Shown in pieces: positions 1-8,722 of a stretch of DNA of 64,000 nucleotides. Position numbers and translations under genes: made by a program. The stretch is from Desulfovibrio sp. Its GTDB lineage: Bacteria; Desulfobacterota; Desulfovibrionia; Desulfovibrionales; Desulfovibrionaceae. Location of the stretch: contig NZ_JAVESS010000012.1 in assembly GCF_034006445.1 (NCBI RefSeq), forward strand, positions 1 to 64,000, in the 5' to 3' direction. The notes under the pieces were generated by a model. It saw nothing but the letters and a program-made list of their open reading frames with translations, was not told where the DNA came from and ran no database searches. Every line of letters begins with the position of its first letter. Within the stretch, counting starts at the first letter, position 1.

Positions 1-38
1 ACTACCTTAAAACACCCGTTTAGCGGCACACGCGAGTC

Positions 39-2288
39 ATGGATAACAACATAGAAAAACGCATCCAGAGCCTGCGCGACAGGCTCAGCTACCTGGTGGA
101 CATTTTCGCCGGCAAGCACAAAGACAACGCCCAGTTGCTGGAAGAAAAGCTCACCTCCTTTGCGGCCCGCGTGCGGGCTGGGGAAATTGAAGACCCCTAC
201 GCAGAGCTGGCCACGGTCGAGGACCTTTTCTCCTATGTGGAACGCCGCCTTGAAGGCAGCATTACCGCCATGGACAAGGTGCGCATCGTGCGTCACCCAC
301 AGCGTGTCTGCCTGCGTGATATCCTGGAGAACGTCTACGACAACTTCACGGAAGTCGGCGGACAGGACGAGCACAGCCTCGACCCCAGCATGCTCATCGC
401 CAGGGCCGTCATCACCCGGCGGCGCGGCAAAAAAACCTATACCCAGTCCGTCATGGTCATCGGGCAGGAAAAGGGCCACGGCGCGGAGTTCCGCAACGGC
501 GGCTCGGTGAAGCCCTGGGGCAACGCCAAGGCGCAGCAGTACATGCGCGTGGCCGAAACCGAGGGCATCCCCATTCATGCCTACATCTTCACGCCCGGCT
601 CGTATCCCATTGAGGACTACCCTGGCGCGGCACAGCAGATTGCCCGCAACATCTACTGCATGGCAGGCCTGCGGGTTCCCGTCATTGCCGTGATTTCCGA
701 GGGCGGCTCGGGCGGCGCCGAGGCCATCGGCCTTGCCGACAAAAGGCTCATGCTTTCGCACGGCTACTATTCGGTCATTTCGCCCGAAGGGGCCGCCGCC
801 ATCGAGGGACGCCTCAAGTCAGGCGAGCGCGCCACCCCCGAGCTCATTGAGCACTGCGCCCAGAACCTCAAGATCACGGCGCAGGACAACCTCAAGTTCG
901 GCTACATCGACCGCATCGTGCAGGAGCCGCCCCTGGGCGCGCGCCCCTGGCACTTCGACTTCTTCCGCAACCTGCGGCAGGAAGTTATCCGCGCTACCGA
1001 CGAGGTGGTGGTCTCCACCCGCAAAATGCCCATTTTCAAAGGCCTGGCCCTCTCACGCCTGCGCAAGCCCGACGCCAACCTGGACGAAATGTACACCCGC
1101 TGGGGGCTTTCATCCAACGCCAAGGATTGCCTGCGCGAACGGCGGCAGCAGAAGTTTCTGCGCCTTTCACGCCAGGCCGCGCGTGACCGCAGGCCCTTTG
1201 TCACCAAGCTGGCGGGAGCCGCCTGGGACTGGATCTCCAAGCCCTGGGTCAGCTTCAAGTACGACTTTTACCGCAAGCATCAAAGGCGCATCCGCACCTT
1301 TGTGGAAGAAATGGACAACGAATGGGAAGTTTTCAAGGGTCGCCTGCTGGCCCCCTGGCGCAAACTCACCCGCAAGTTGCCCAACAAGCAGGACAGCAAG
1401 GCCAAGGAACTCATGGCCCTTTCCACCTGGGCGGACGATTCGCGCCGCCTCAAGTGGAACTACATATCCCCGAGGTACAAGGTTGACCGCACGGTCACCT
1501 GCCCCAACAGCGCTTCCTACGGATGTCTTGACCTGTGGGGGCCGGATCTCTTTGCCGAGTTCGCGGGCGTGTGCAGCCATTGCGGCTACCACTTCCCGAT
1601 GGAACCGGAATGGTATGTGAGAAACGTCTTTGACGCTGGTTCGGTCTTTGAGTTCAACAGTGAAATCGAGGCGGGCAACCCGCTGGACTTCCCCGGCTTC
1701 AGCGACCGCATCAGCGACGCGCAAAAAAAGACAGGAGCCAAGAGCGGCTGCATGACCTTTGAGGCACGCATCGACAATACCAAGATGGTGGTGGCCATGC
1801 TTATGGGCACCTTCCGTGGTGGTTCCGTCGGCGCGGCCGAAGGCTACAAGTTTGTGGAAGCCGCCCAGCGTGCCGCCAAAAAGCGCTATCCCTTCCTGGC
1901 CTATGTGCACGGCACGGCTGGCATACGCATTCAGGAAGGCACCCACGGCGTCATTCAGATGCCGCGCTGCACCGTGGCCGTACGCCGCTACATTGAAGCC
2001 GGCGGCCTGTACATGGTGCTGTACGACACCAACTCCTTTGCCGGGCCTGTAGCCAGTTTTCTTGGCTGCTCGCCCTACCAGTTCGCCGTGCGTTCGTCCA
2101 ATATCGGCTTTGCCGGTCCCGGCGTCATCAAGGAGACCACTGGTATGGACATTCCGCCCAAGTACCACCGCTCGTACCGCGCCTTGTCCCGCGGCCACAT
2201 TCAGGGCATATGGGACAGAAGGCAGGTTCGGGCCAACCTGAAACAAGCTCTGCTCACCATTGGTGGCAGAAACCTGTACTACCGGTAG
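39..2288 (+). CDS. accDA: Fused acetyl-CoA carboxylase carboxyltransferase, alpha then beta (749 aa)
   Basis: This protein carries both halves of the carboxyltransferase that moves CO2 from carboxybiotin to acetyl-CoA to give malonyl-CoA for fatty acid synthesis. Residues 1-430 are AccA-like: GGSVKPWGNAKAQQYMRVAE, then EGGSGGAEAIGLADKRLML and ISPEGAAAIEG. A basic linker follows. Residues from about 480 are AccD-like, beginning with a cysteine cluster (CPNSASYGC, then CSHCGYHF) that matches the AccD zinc ribbon position, although the first pair is spaced more widely than CxxC. FAGPVASFLG and FAGPGVIKETTG are the beta-domain acyl-CoA features. E. coli has two separate subunits; fused forms are known in other bacteria. 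No biotin carboxylase gene is nearby. The 3' end of the gene has been duplicated in tandem downstream (see repeat). Confidence 0.9.
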   Translation: MDNNIEKRIQSLRDRLSYLVDIFAGKHKDNAQLLEEKLTSFAARVRAGEIEDPYAELATVEDLFSYVERRLEGSITAMDKVRIVRHPQRVCLRDILENVYDNFTEVGGQDEHSLDPSMLIARAVITRRRGKKTYTQSVMVIGQEKGHGAEFRNGGSVKPWGNAKAQQYMRVAETEGIPIHAYIFTPGSYPIEDYPGAAQQIARNIYCMAGLRVPVIAVISEGGSGGAEAIGLADKRLMLSHGYYSVISPEGAAAIEGRLKSGERATPELIEHCAQNLKITAQDNLKFGYIDRIVQEPPLGARPWHFDFFRNLRQEVIRATDEVVVSTRKMPIFKGLALSRLRKPDANLDEMYTRWGLSSNAKDCLRERRQQKFLRLSRQAARDRRPFVTKLAGAAWDWISKPWVSFKYDFYRKHQRRIRTFVEEMDNEWEVFKGRLLAPWRKLTRKLPNKQDSKAKELMALSTWADDSRRLKWNYISPRYKVDRTVTCPNSASYGCLDLWGPDLFAEFAGVCSHCGYHFPMEPEWYVRNVFDAGSVFEFNSEIEAGNPLDFPGFSDRISDAQKKTGAKSGCMTFEARIDNTKMVVAMLMGTFRGGSVGAAEGYKFVEAAQRAAKKRYPFLAYVHGTAGIRIQEGTHGVIQMPRCTVAVRRYIEAGGLYMVLYDTNSFAGPVASFLGCSPYQFAVRSSNIGFAGPGVIKETTGMDIPPKYHRSYRALSRGHIQGIWDRRQVRANLKQALLTIGGRNLYYR

Positions 2289-2536
2289 GTGGTGGAGTAG
2301 TGGTACTGATGTGTAACCAGTTGCTGTCGCCATCTCTAAGGCCCTGCGGGCCTAAGACCTGCCGCGCTCTGCTCACCATTGGTGGCAGAAACCTGTACTA
2401 CCGGTAGGTGGTGGAGTAGTGGTACTGATGTGTAACCAGTTGCTGTCGCCATCTCTAAGGCCCTGCGGGCCTAAGACCTGCCGCGCTCTGCTCACCATCG
2501 GCGGCAGAAACTTGTACTACCGGTAGGTGGTGGAAT
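2247..2536 (+). repeat. 119-bp tandem duplication of the accDA 3' end (about 2.4 copies)
   Basis: The segment beginning GCTCTGCTCACCATTGG starts at 2247, 2366 and 2485, a period of exactly 119 bp. Each copy encodes the carboxy-terminal residues ALLTIGGRNLYYR, the stop codon, and (for the first two) a trailer containing a GGCCC-TGC-GGGCC hairpin. Copies 1 and 2 are near identical. Copy 3 is shorter and differs at several bases, so it is probably the ancestral end and the other two the product of duplication. The second and third coding tails lie outside the reading frame of accDA and are not translated with it. This fills most of the gap between accDA and the next gene. Confidence 0.95.
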
Positions 2537-2627
2537 AAGGACGCGCGCCCACCAGGCACGCCACGAGAGAACCCGAACGCCCGCGCCGCCCCGGCGGCAC
2601 ACGCGCCAAGCATATAACGGACCAAGC

Positions 2628-3278
2628 ATGATTAATATATCTTCGCTGCTGGACGAAATAAAAGCCTCTCCCTACCGCGAAATCGTCATCCGCACCCCGC
2701 ATACGGGCCGGGTCACCTTCGCGGGACTCACGCAGGGCGACAAGGCCGTCGGCCCCCAGGGCCAGTGGAAGGAAAAACCCGGCACCCTCATTGCCACGCT
2801 TGAACGCGAGCGCAATCCCAAGCCCATCTGCGCCCCTGAAAAGGGTGAAGTGAGCATTGTGCACAGCAGCCTTGAGGGCCAGTTCGTGGAGGCCGGCACT
2901 CCGCTGGCGGTGCTGCGGCACATGCTGACCAAGGACGAGGTGCAGGGCATCATTCTGCAAAAGACCCTGCATCTGTTCCGTGCGCCCGAACGCGCCAAAT
3001 ACTACTTCACGCCCGATGTGGACAAAAAAATCCGCGCGGCCGACGCGCAGTCGGTGGCTGTTCGCGACGGCATGGAACTGCTCATCATGTCGCGCATGAA
3101 GCGCGAGGTCCCCCTCAACTACACGGGGCCCGACGGCGTCATTTACGCGGTCTACTTCAAGATCAACGACAACATGGACGCTGGCGCGCCCCTTCTTGGC
3201 GTGTGCCCCAAAGACCAACTGCCCGCCATTCAGGACGTGATCATGCGCGTGCAGACAGAATGGACGGAAAAAGAATAG
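2628..3278 (+). CDS. Biotinyl/lipoyl-attachment-like domain protein (216 aa)
   Basis: The middle of the protein (residues about 50-105) has the shape of a biotinyl/lipoyl hammerhead fold: GTLIATLERER, then ICAPEKGEVSIVHSSLEG and VEAGTPLAVLRHM. The usual biotinylation motif MKM is not present; the turn reads PEKGEV. The carboxy-terminal part contains a second similar half (VPLNYTGPDGVIYAVYF, DAGAPLLGV). It follows accDA on the same strand after the duplicated spacer, so a role with the carboxylase is plausible. Whether it is a real biotin carrier that uses a different lysine, or a structural relative, cannot be told from the sequence. The stop codon TAG is also the first base set of a dispersed intergenic element. 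Confidence 0.6.
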   Translation: MINISSLLDEIKASPYREIVIRTPHTGRVTFAGLTQGDKAVGPQGQWKEKPGTLIATLERERNPKPICAPEKGEVSIVHSSLEGQFVEAGTPLAVLRHMLTKDEVQGIILQKTLHLFRAPERAKYYFTPDVDKKIRAADAQSVAVRDGMELLIMSRMKREVPLNYTGPDGVIYAVYFKINDNMDAGAPLLGVCPKDQLPAIQDVIMRVQTEWTEKE

Positions 3279-3426
3279 AGCAATTTACCTTTGAAAAACG
3301 TGAATGCTCTATCGCTATACTTTCGTGCAGCGCGCCACAGCGTGGCGTGGATTCAGCCGAAAATCGCATTTTTCGGCTGAATGAAAACTTTGAAATGCTT
3401 CTCGTTTCAAAGTTGATCTGCTCTAG
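3276..3426. repeat. Dispersed intergenic element, family A, copy 1
   Basis: About 151 bp, bounded by TAGAGCAATTTA on the left and ATCTGCTCTA on the right, an imperfect terminal inverted repeat. Its interior has an ACTTTGAAATGC hairpin arm and the block GTGCAGCGCGCCACAGCG, which recurs in inverted orientation in the copy at 45792. It begins in the stop codon of the preceding gene. It fills half of the 358-bp gap between that gene and the next; the remainder shows nothing I recognise. Confidence 0.85.
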
Positions 3427-3636
3427 GGCAAGCTACCTTTAAGCAGGAGCAATTTCCCGCTGAAATTGCCGTGAAGGCTGCATGGACTGGCCTGCGCCGT
3501 GAAGGCGCAAACACAGGGTGGCTGCTCTGCGACGCGCCGCAAAGGGGCATGCCGTACCTCTTGGGGATGCACATTCCCTTGGCTGAACGGCAGACGCCCC
3601 CTCGTAACAAGCCAGCCAACAACATGGAGGGTCATC

Positions 3637-3975
3637 ATGGGCGAAGCCTTGCAAATACGTGTCACTGCCGTGACCTGGAACGAAGACCTGCTCGAAAAAC
3701 TGTGGCCTCGACTGACGGAACTGGCCTTCAGCGTGCCCATCAAGCACGAGAAACACGGCGTGCTCGAGATGGTGCGCGCCCTGCACGAGGGCCTGCAGTT
3801 CCTGCCCTGGTCCGAGGCAAGACGCAAAGCCATGGGCCCCGGCATTGAAGAGGCCGCCCGCCTCAAGCAGGCGCTGGAAAACGCCCTGGCTGACTGGCAG
3901 CCCCGTGAGGCCAATATTTTGAGTGACAAACTGGAAGACGTACTGGATACTCTGGAAAAGGCTTTTGTTGCCTGA
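3637..3975 (+). CDS. Conserved hypothetical protein (112 aa)
   Basis: A small, mostly helical acidic protein of no family I recognise. The frame is open further upstream, but ATG 3637 is preceded at good distance by a strong ribosome-binding sequence GGAGGG, and composition upstream is not protein-like. Residues include WNEDLLEKLWPRLTELAFS and a heptad-like carboxy end LSDKLEDVLDTLEKAF. It sits 40 bp before ssb on the same strand and may be cotranscribed with it. Confidence 0.7.
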   Translation: MGEALQIRVTAVTWNEDLLEKLWPRLTELAFSVPIKHEKHGVLEMVRALHEGLQFLPWSEARRKAMGPGIEEAARLKQALENALADWQPREANILSDKLEDVLDTLEKAFVA

Positions 3976-4015
3976 CGTATCTGAACGCAGCAGTCTATTA
4001 TTGGAGAGCATTCGC

Positions 4016-4549
4016 ATGCTAAATAAAGTTATGATTATCGGCCGTCTGGGCCGCGACCCCGAGTTGCGCTACACTCAGAGCGGTTCGCCCGTGGCCAGTC
4101 TCAATATTGCTACTGACGAATCCTATACAGACCGCGAGGGCAACAAGGTTGACCGCACGGAATGGCACCGCGTGTCCGTTTTTCAGCGTCAGGCTGAAAA
4201 TTGCGCCAACTACCTGACCAAGGGCAGCCTGGTCTTTGTGGAAGGCAGCCTGCAAACCCGCAAATGGCAGGATCAGCAGGGGCAGGACCGCTACACCACA
4301 GAAATCAAGGCCCAGCGTGTCCAGTTCCTTGACCGCAAGGGTGATGCCCCGCGTGAAACCGGCGGCGGCGGCCGCGGCTATGAAGAAGACTACGGCGCGC
4401 CCGCAGCTGCTCCCCGTGGCAATGCCCCGCGCGGCAGCCAGACCGGTGGCGCTCGGCAGCAGCCGCAGGGCGGCCGCAAAGGGATGGATGAGGATCTTGG
4501 CCCAGCCTTTCCCTCCGAAGCGTCCAACATGGACGACGTGCCCTTCTAG
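4016..4549 (+). CDS. ssb: Single-stranded DNA-binding protein (177 aa)
   Basis: SSB coats single-stranded DNA in replication, repair and recombination, and recruits partner proteins through its acidic tail. The amino-terminal 110 residues are the OB fold (MLNKVMIIGRLGRDPELRYT, TEWHRVSVFQRQAE, LVFVEGSLQTRKWQD). A glycine/glutamine-rich linker follows, and the protein ends in the canonical acidic tip MDDVPF. ATG 4016 was chosen over the upstream frame because a GGAGAG ribosome-binding sequence precedes it and the protein starts at the usual family position. The length is typical. Confidence 0.95.
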   Translation: MLNKVMIIGRLGRDPELRYTQSGSPVASLNIATDESYTDREGNKVDRTEWHRVSVFQRQAENCANYLTKGSLVFVEGSLQTRKWQDQQGQDRYTTEIKAQRVQFLDRKGDAPRETGGGGRGYEEDYGAPAAAPRGNAPRGSQTGGARQQPQGGRKGMDEDLGPAFPSEASNMDDVPF

Positions 4550-4674
4550 AGCATTTACCACTTGAAATGCTCGCGTACGGCAGGCAAAAGCCCGCCTACT
4601 CGCATTTCGTGGCAAGGATTTTCAGGAAAACCCTTGCAGAGCGGTTAACTCCTTTCATTCGTCAACCGCTCTAG
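4547..4674. repeat. Dispersed intergenic element, family A, copy 2
   Basis: 128 bp from TAGAGCATTTACCACTTG to ACCGCTCTAG, starting in the ssb stop codon. It contains the hairpin GGCAGGCAAAAGCCCGCC. It is close to 90 percent identical by eye to copy 3 at 4822, which lies only 150 bp further on. Confidence 0.9.
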
Positions 4675-4708
4675 GCCGAGCAGCCATTGCCGTTTGAATT
4701 GTCAGAAA

Positions 4709-4741
4709 AAGGCCGGAACCGTCAGGTTCCGGCCTTTTTCT
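4709..4741 (+). terminator. Rho-independent terminator downstream of ssb
   Basis: Stem GGCCGGAACC paired with GGTTCCGGCC around a GTCA loop, with A residues before and a T run after the stem. This ends the ssb transcript beyond the family A element and could work in both directions. Confidence 0.85.
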
Positions 4742-4769
4742 TGTGGGGCATTGTAGTGTGGAATGTTTT

Positions 4770-4809
4770 GTGGGGGAGGGACCCTTTTGCAAAAGGGTCC
4801 CTCCCCCAC
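4770..4809. repeat. GC-rich 40-bp perfect palindrome, family C, copy 1
   Basis: The arm GTGGGGGAGGGACCCTTTTG is followed immediately by its exact reverse complement, then by a CGCCCCC tail. Close relatives lie at 19505 and 58041, always between genes. It may act as a terminator or be a REP-like mobile palindrome. Confidence 0.85.
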
Positions 4810-4821
4810 GCCCCCACCTCC

Positions 4822-4948
4822 TAGAGCATTTAACACTTGAAATGCTCGCTTGCGGCAGGCAAAAGCCTGCCTTCTCGCATTTCGTGGCAATGATTTTCAA
4901 GAAAATCCTTGCAGAACAGTTAACTCATTTCATTCGTTACCTGCTCTA
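4822..4948. repeat. Dispersed intergenic element, family A, copy 3
   Basis: 127 bp from TAGAGCATTTAACACTTG to TACCTGCTCTA, nearly the same as copy 2. The rest of the long gap up to sat (4950-5521) has no gene I can support; it is more AT-rich and should hold the sat promoter. A TTGACT at 5408 is a possible -35 box but no convincing -10 partner is visible. Confidence 0.85.
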
Positions 4949-5521
4949 AAACCTTCAACACACCGCGCGGCCCTTCACGCAGTTTTCCCAACCTGCCGTC
5001 AATGCCCCCGATAATCACGCAAGACACGTCTGTACCCGTAGATTGCGAAAAAAAGCGCCATCGTCCTTTTCGCATCATGCAATGCCAGAATCAAGGTGGC
5101 GGCATCCTCAGCGTGCCCTGCTGCCGTAGTATTCTTTTTTTATGAACTTTTTATTACAATTTTAGCATGTTAGCGAATAAAACCTTGCTGCGGCTGTGGC
5201 AAAATATCATGAAAAACCGCCATGATAACTTCACCGTACACCCATGCTTTTTTTGCGCCCGAATGTGTGGGATTGCGCGTTTTTTTCCGGCTGAGGGCTT
5301 CTCTTTTTTAAAAACTTGCAGTATGATGGTATTTAAGTTTTTCGGCGGGGTTCAACGGCTTTTCGTATGTTTTTGCTGATGTTGTCAGGAAAAGTTGCGA
5401 GAGGTAGTTGACTTTTTGTTAGATTATTCACAAGATGCTGTTTGAAAGAAGCCCTTCCCATTCCGGTCAACGTGATTCCACGGGGGGAGGCTGTCATAAC
5501 TAAAACACGGAGGATTTCGCG

Positions 5522-6793
5522 ATGTCCAAATTGGTAGCTCCTCACGGCGGTAAGGGTCTGGTCTGTTGCCTGCTTGAAGGCAAGGCCCTGGAAGACGAAA
5601 AGAAAAAGGCTGCAGGCCTCAAGCAGATCGAGATTTCTTCCCGCGCCAAGGGCGACCTCATCATGATGGGCATTGGCGGCTTTTCGCCTCTGAACGGCTT
5701 CATGAACAAGGCCAACTGGAAGAGCGTGTGCGAGAAGATGACTCTCACCGACGGCACCTTCTGGCCCGTGCCTGTGACCCTGGACATCTCCGCTGACGAA
5801 GCCAAGACCATCAAGGCTGGCGAAGAAGTGGCCCTGGTCCGTAAGGGTGAAATCATGGCCACCATGAAGGTCGAAGAAGTCTATGAAATGACTGAAGCCG
5901 ACAAGAAACTGGAATGCGAACTGGTCTTCAAAGGCGAAGGCCCCGACTCTGAAAAGTTCTGGGAAGTGGCCCCCGAAGACCACCCCGGCGTGAAGATGGT
6001 TCTGGCCCAGAAAGAATTCAACATCGCTGGCCCCGTCAAAGTGCTTTCGCAGGGTGAATTCCCCGAAAAGTTCCCCGGCGTCTACATGACCCCCGCCCAG
6101 CTGCGCGCCAAGATGGACGAACGCGGCTGGCAGAAGGTTGCCGCCCTGCAGTTGCGCAACCCCATGCACCGCTCGCATGAATACCTCGCCAAGATCGGCG
6201 TTGAAGTGTGCGACGGCGTGGTCATCCACTCCCTGGTGGGTTCCCTGAAGCCCGGCGACATCCCCGCTGAAGTGCGCGTGCGCTGCATCGACACCCTGGT
6301 TGACAAGTACTTCGTGAAAGACTTCGTCATCCAGGCCGGCTACCCCCTGGACATGCGCTACGCTGGCCCGCGTGAAGCCCTGCTGCACGCCACCTTCCGC
6401 CAGAACTACGGCATCAACAACCTGCTGGTTGGCCGCGACCACGCTGGCGTGGGCGACTTCTACGGCATGTTCGAAGCCCAGGAAATCTTCCGCAAGATGC
6501 CCGCGTCTGCTGACCCCAGCAAACGCCTGCTCTGCGACCCCCTGAATATCGACTGGACCTTCTACTGCAAAAAGTGCGACGGCATGGCCAGCATGCGCAC
6601 CTGCCCGCACGGCAAAGACGATCGCGTCATCCTGTCCGGCACCAAGCTGCGCAAGATGCTCTCCGAAGGCGCGGAAGTGCCGGATCACTTCGGTCGCGAA
6701 GAAGTGCTCACCATCCTGCGCGAGTACTATTCCAGCCTTACCGAAAAAGTCGAAGTCAAGATGCAGCGTGCCGCCTCTGGTTCCACCATGTAA
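5522..6793 (+). CDS. sat: Sulfate adenylyltransferase / ATP sulfurylase (423 aa)
   Basis: This enzyme makes adenosine 5'-phosphosulfate from sulfate and ATP in the cytoplasm, the first step of dissimilatory sulfate reduction. Family motifs are all present: [12 protein letters not shown] near residue 205 (the nucleotide-binding NPxHxxH region), [28 protein letters not shown] near 305, and a carboxy-terminal cysteine set [16 protein letters not shown] that matches the zinc site of prokaryotic dissimilatory Sat. Length is normal for the homo-oligomeric type. An ACGGAGGA ribosome-binding sequence precedes the ATG. Codon use is strongly biased toward GC-ending codons, as expected of a highly expressed gene. 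It stands alone between a long leader and its own terminator. Confidence 0.97.
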   Translation: MSKLVAPHGGKGLVCCLLEGKALEDEKKKAAGLKQIEISSRAKGDLIMMGIGGFSPLNGFMNKANWKSVCEKMTLTDGTFWPVPVTLDISADEAKTIKAGEEVALVRKGEIMATMKVEEVYEMTEADKKLECELVFKGEGPDSEKFWEVAPEDHPGVKMVLAQKEFNIAGPVKVLSQGEFPEKFPGVYMTPAQLRAKMDERGWQKVAALQLRNPMHRSHEYLAKIGVEVCDGVVIHSLVGSLKPGDIPAEVRVRCIDTLVDKYFVKDFVIQAGYPLDMRYAGPREALLHATFRQNYGINNLLVGRDHAGVGDFYGMFEAQEIFRKMPASADPSKRLLCDPLNIDWTFYCKKCDGMASMRTCPHGKDDRVILSGTKLRKMLSEGAEVPDHFGREEVLTILREYYSSLTEKVEVKMQRAASGSTM

Positions 6794-6814
6794 GGACGCC
6801 GCAGTCACAACGCG

Positions 6815-6845
6815 AAAGGACGCCCGCAAGGGCGTCCTTTTGTTT
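6815..6845 (+). terminator. sat terminator
   Basis: Stem AAAGGACGCCC paired with GGGCGTCCTTT around a GCAA loop, followed by a T-rich stretch (TGTTTTG). It begins 22 bp after the sat stop codon. Confidence 0.9.
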
Positions 6846-6983
6846 TGCCGCAGCGCTGCTGGCAGGCAACGCGCCATGCCCTCTTTACGCCGTGCATCTC
6901 TCTGCGCTATGCCGCCTGCACTGCTGTAATGCCCCCCATGAATCAAGCGGCCTTTAGGGGAGTATCCTTCCGGTTTTTGCCAG

Positions 6984-7127
6984 CCCGCTGTGCCTCCCGC
7001 TGTGCCGCCCGCTGTCCCGCCCGCTGTCCCGCCCGCTGTCCCGGCCGTGGTTCCTCCCGTTGTCCCTCCCGCTGTCCCTCCCGCTGTCCCTCCCGTGGTT
7101 CCGCCCGCTGTCCCGCCCGTTGCCCTT
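6984..7127. repeat. 12-bp minisatellite, twelve imperfect units
   Basis: Twelve successive 12-bp units of the type CCCGCTGTCCCG, with variants CCCGTGGTTCCG and CCCGTTGTCCCT. Because 12 is a multiple of three, several frames on both strands stay open and look like Arg-Cys-Pro or Gly-Gln-Arg repeat proteins. I see no start signal or codon pattern to support translation. It occupies the middle of the 640-bp gap between sat and the next gene. Confidence 0.9.
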
Positions 7128-7434
7128 GGCCGCATACCCTGGGCTGCGATCTATTCGCCTCTGCGCTAACAAACTGCCATTTTTGCCGAAAAATTCCGAC
7201 GCCCCCACCCCGGCGGCCATCTGCCCCAGTATTGCAAGGTATTGCCTCCCGGAGCAGCCCGTGCTTTACCTGAGGCAAAAAAAAGCCTATAGGTAAATGA
7301 TACATTTCGGGCATAGAAGTCTTTGCTGGCTGCCATGAACGGGCGGCCCGAATGTTCCGGCGGGCGGGCCACCACTGGCCTGCGCTTTGTGCGTGCCCAG
7401 GCGGTTCCCGCTCAAACCCATCTACAGGTGGTCC

Positions 7435-8463
7435 ATGAACCGATCCCACGAAATCGTTACCGGCGCCTTGTGCCTTGCCCTGCTGGGCGCGGCATTCTGC
7501 GCATGGAGCGCCCTTGGCAACGAGGTCAATCTGTGCGTAACGGCTGGCTGCTCACTATATCAAGATACGACCCTGGCTGGCATTTCACTGTGGTGGCTTG
7601 GCGCAGGCGCTTTCGCTGTTCTGAGTTTTCTGGCCCTGCTGGGCCTTGCGCACTGGGGCCGTATTCTTGCTGCCCTGACGCTCGCGGGTGATGTGGCGCT
7701 GCTGCTGGTCATGGCCCTCACCGCCCCTTGTGTAAGCTGTCTTATCGTGGCCATTTTCTTTGCCCTTACCTATGCGAGTTTTCGCCAGGCGGCGGCCGCG
7801 CGCGGCCGCTCCGGCAAGTTGGGCCGCTCGGCGCTTGTGCTTGTCTGGGGCCTGCTTTTTATCGTCAATCTTGGCGCTGTGGCCAAATCACAGGCCAATG
7901 TCTGGGCCATTACCGACAATGCGCAGGACGCCACGGTGCACATGTATTTTTCGCCCTCCTGCTCAAGTTGCCGCGAAGGCATTGCCCGCCTTTCCGGCCA
8001 TGTGGACGTGGCCTTCTACCCCCTGGCGGAAAATGACACGGACGTCTACCGCGTGGCCCACATGCTGCGCAGGCTGAACCAGGGTGACAGCATGGCCGAA
8101 GCCCTGGCCCACGCGCAAAATGTGACCGCCCCCGGCGGCCTCGCCAACTGGAGCCTGGATATGCTCTGGCTGCGTTTCCACATGCTGCGCAACAAGTCCC
8201 ATGTTTTTCTGGCGGGCTCCCATGCCGTGCCTTTCTTTGAATATCGCGGTCTGCCCTCCATGCTGGTCAAGCAGGGGCAAAACACCGGGCAGCGTGTCCC
8301 GGCGGGTTCCTCCGCCAGCATGGGCGCGCCTGCCGGAGGCATGACGGGCGGCGGCGCTGGCGCGGCCGCGACGCAGAGACCGCAGGGCGGCGCAAGCGAC
8401 GTGCTGCCGCTGGACCCGCAAATAGCGGGACAGTGTGGCGGCCCTGTCCCCTGCCCAGAGTAG
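7435..8463 (+). CDS. VKOR-family membrane thiol oxidoreductase with thioredoxin-like domain (342 aa)
   Basis: Bacterial VKOR proteins reoxidise periplasmic disulfide-forming proteins and pass the electrons to quinone. Here residues 1-150 form about four membrane segments with the loop cysteines C34 and C39 (CVTAGC) and the quinone-side pair C99-C102 (CVSC). A thioredoxin-like domain follows a further membrane segment, with the pair C176-C179 in SPSCSSCREG. The tail from about residue 285 is Gly/Ala/Pro-rich and ends with CGGPVPC. ATG 7435 has an AGGTGG ribosome-binding sequence and starts directly at the first membrane segment; the frame is open upstream but unlikely to be used. It precedes the dsr operon but has a separate promoter region. 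Confidence 0.75.
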   Translation: MNRSHEIVTGALCLALLGAAFCAWSALGNEVNLCVTAGCSLYQDTTLAGISLWWLGAGAFAVLSFLALLGLAHWGRILAALTLAGDVALLLVMALTAPCVSCLIVAIFFALTYASFRQAAAARGRSGKLGRSALVLVWGLLFIVNLGAVAKSQANVWAITDNAQDATVHMYFSPSCSSCREGIARLSGHVDVAFYPLAENDTDVYRVAHMLRRLNQGDSMAEALAHAQNVTAPGGLANWSLDMLWLRFHMLRNKSHVFLAGSHAVPFFEYRGLPSMLVKQGQNTGQRVPAGSSASMGAPAGGMTGGGAGAAATQRPQGGASDVLPLDPQIAGQCGGPVPCPE

Positions 8464-8659
8464 ACCGGGCAGTCAGCCCCAGGCGGCATCGGAGCAGAGT
8501 CACGTTGCAGTTGTTGTAACAATAATATCGACATGGCCACCACTGGCGCAAAGGCGCCGGGCGCAGTTGGGGATGGGCAGCCATCCCATGCACGGATGCG
8601 GCTAAAGCCCACTTTGTGCAAAAAATAACGTAAGTAGTGCAGGCAAGCGGTAAAGGGGC

Positions 8660-8688
8660 TTGACGCCCTTTACTCTTCCACTTTATAT
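8660..8688 (+). promoter_or_regulatory. Probable sigma-70 promoter for the dsr operon
   Basis: TTGACG at 8660-8665 and TTATAT at 8683-8688 are separated by 17 bp. They lie 35 bp upstream of the first gene of the RsbRD-like/dsrMKJOP unit. The 259-bp gap before it shows no gene. Confidence 0.6.
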
Positions 8689-8722
8689 GAAACAGCCTTA
8701 CCCGTTAAGGCATGAGGGCGGC

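Noticed and set aside
5333-7135. 600-codon open frame on the minus strand opposite sat
   Set aside because: It mirrors sat codon bias (GC-rich third positions) and runs into the 12-bp minisatellite; no start signal, and sat is certain.
7323-7691. Open frame overlapping the VKOR gene start in another frame
   Set aside because: It shares DNA with the membrane segments of the VKOR protein, which has all its cysteine pairs.
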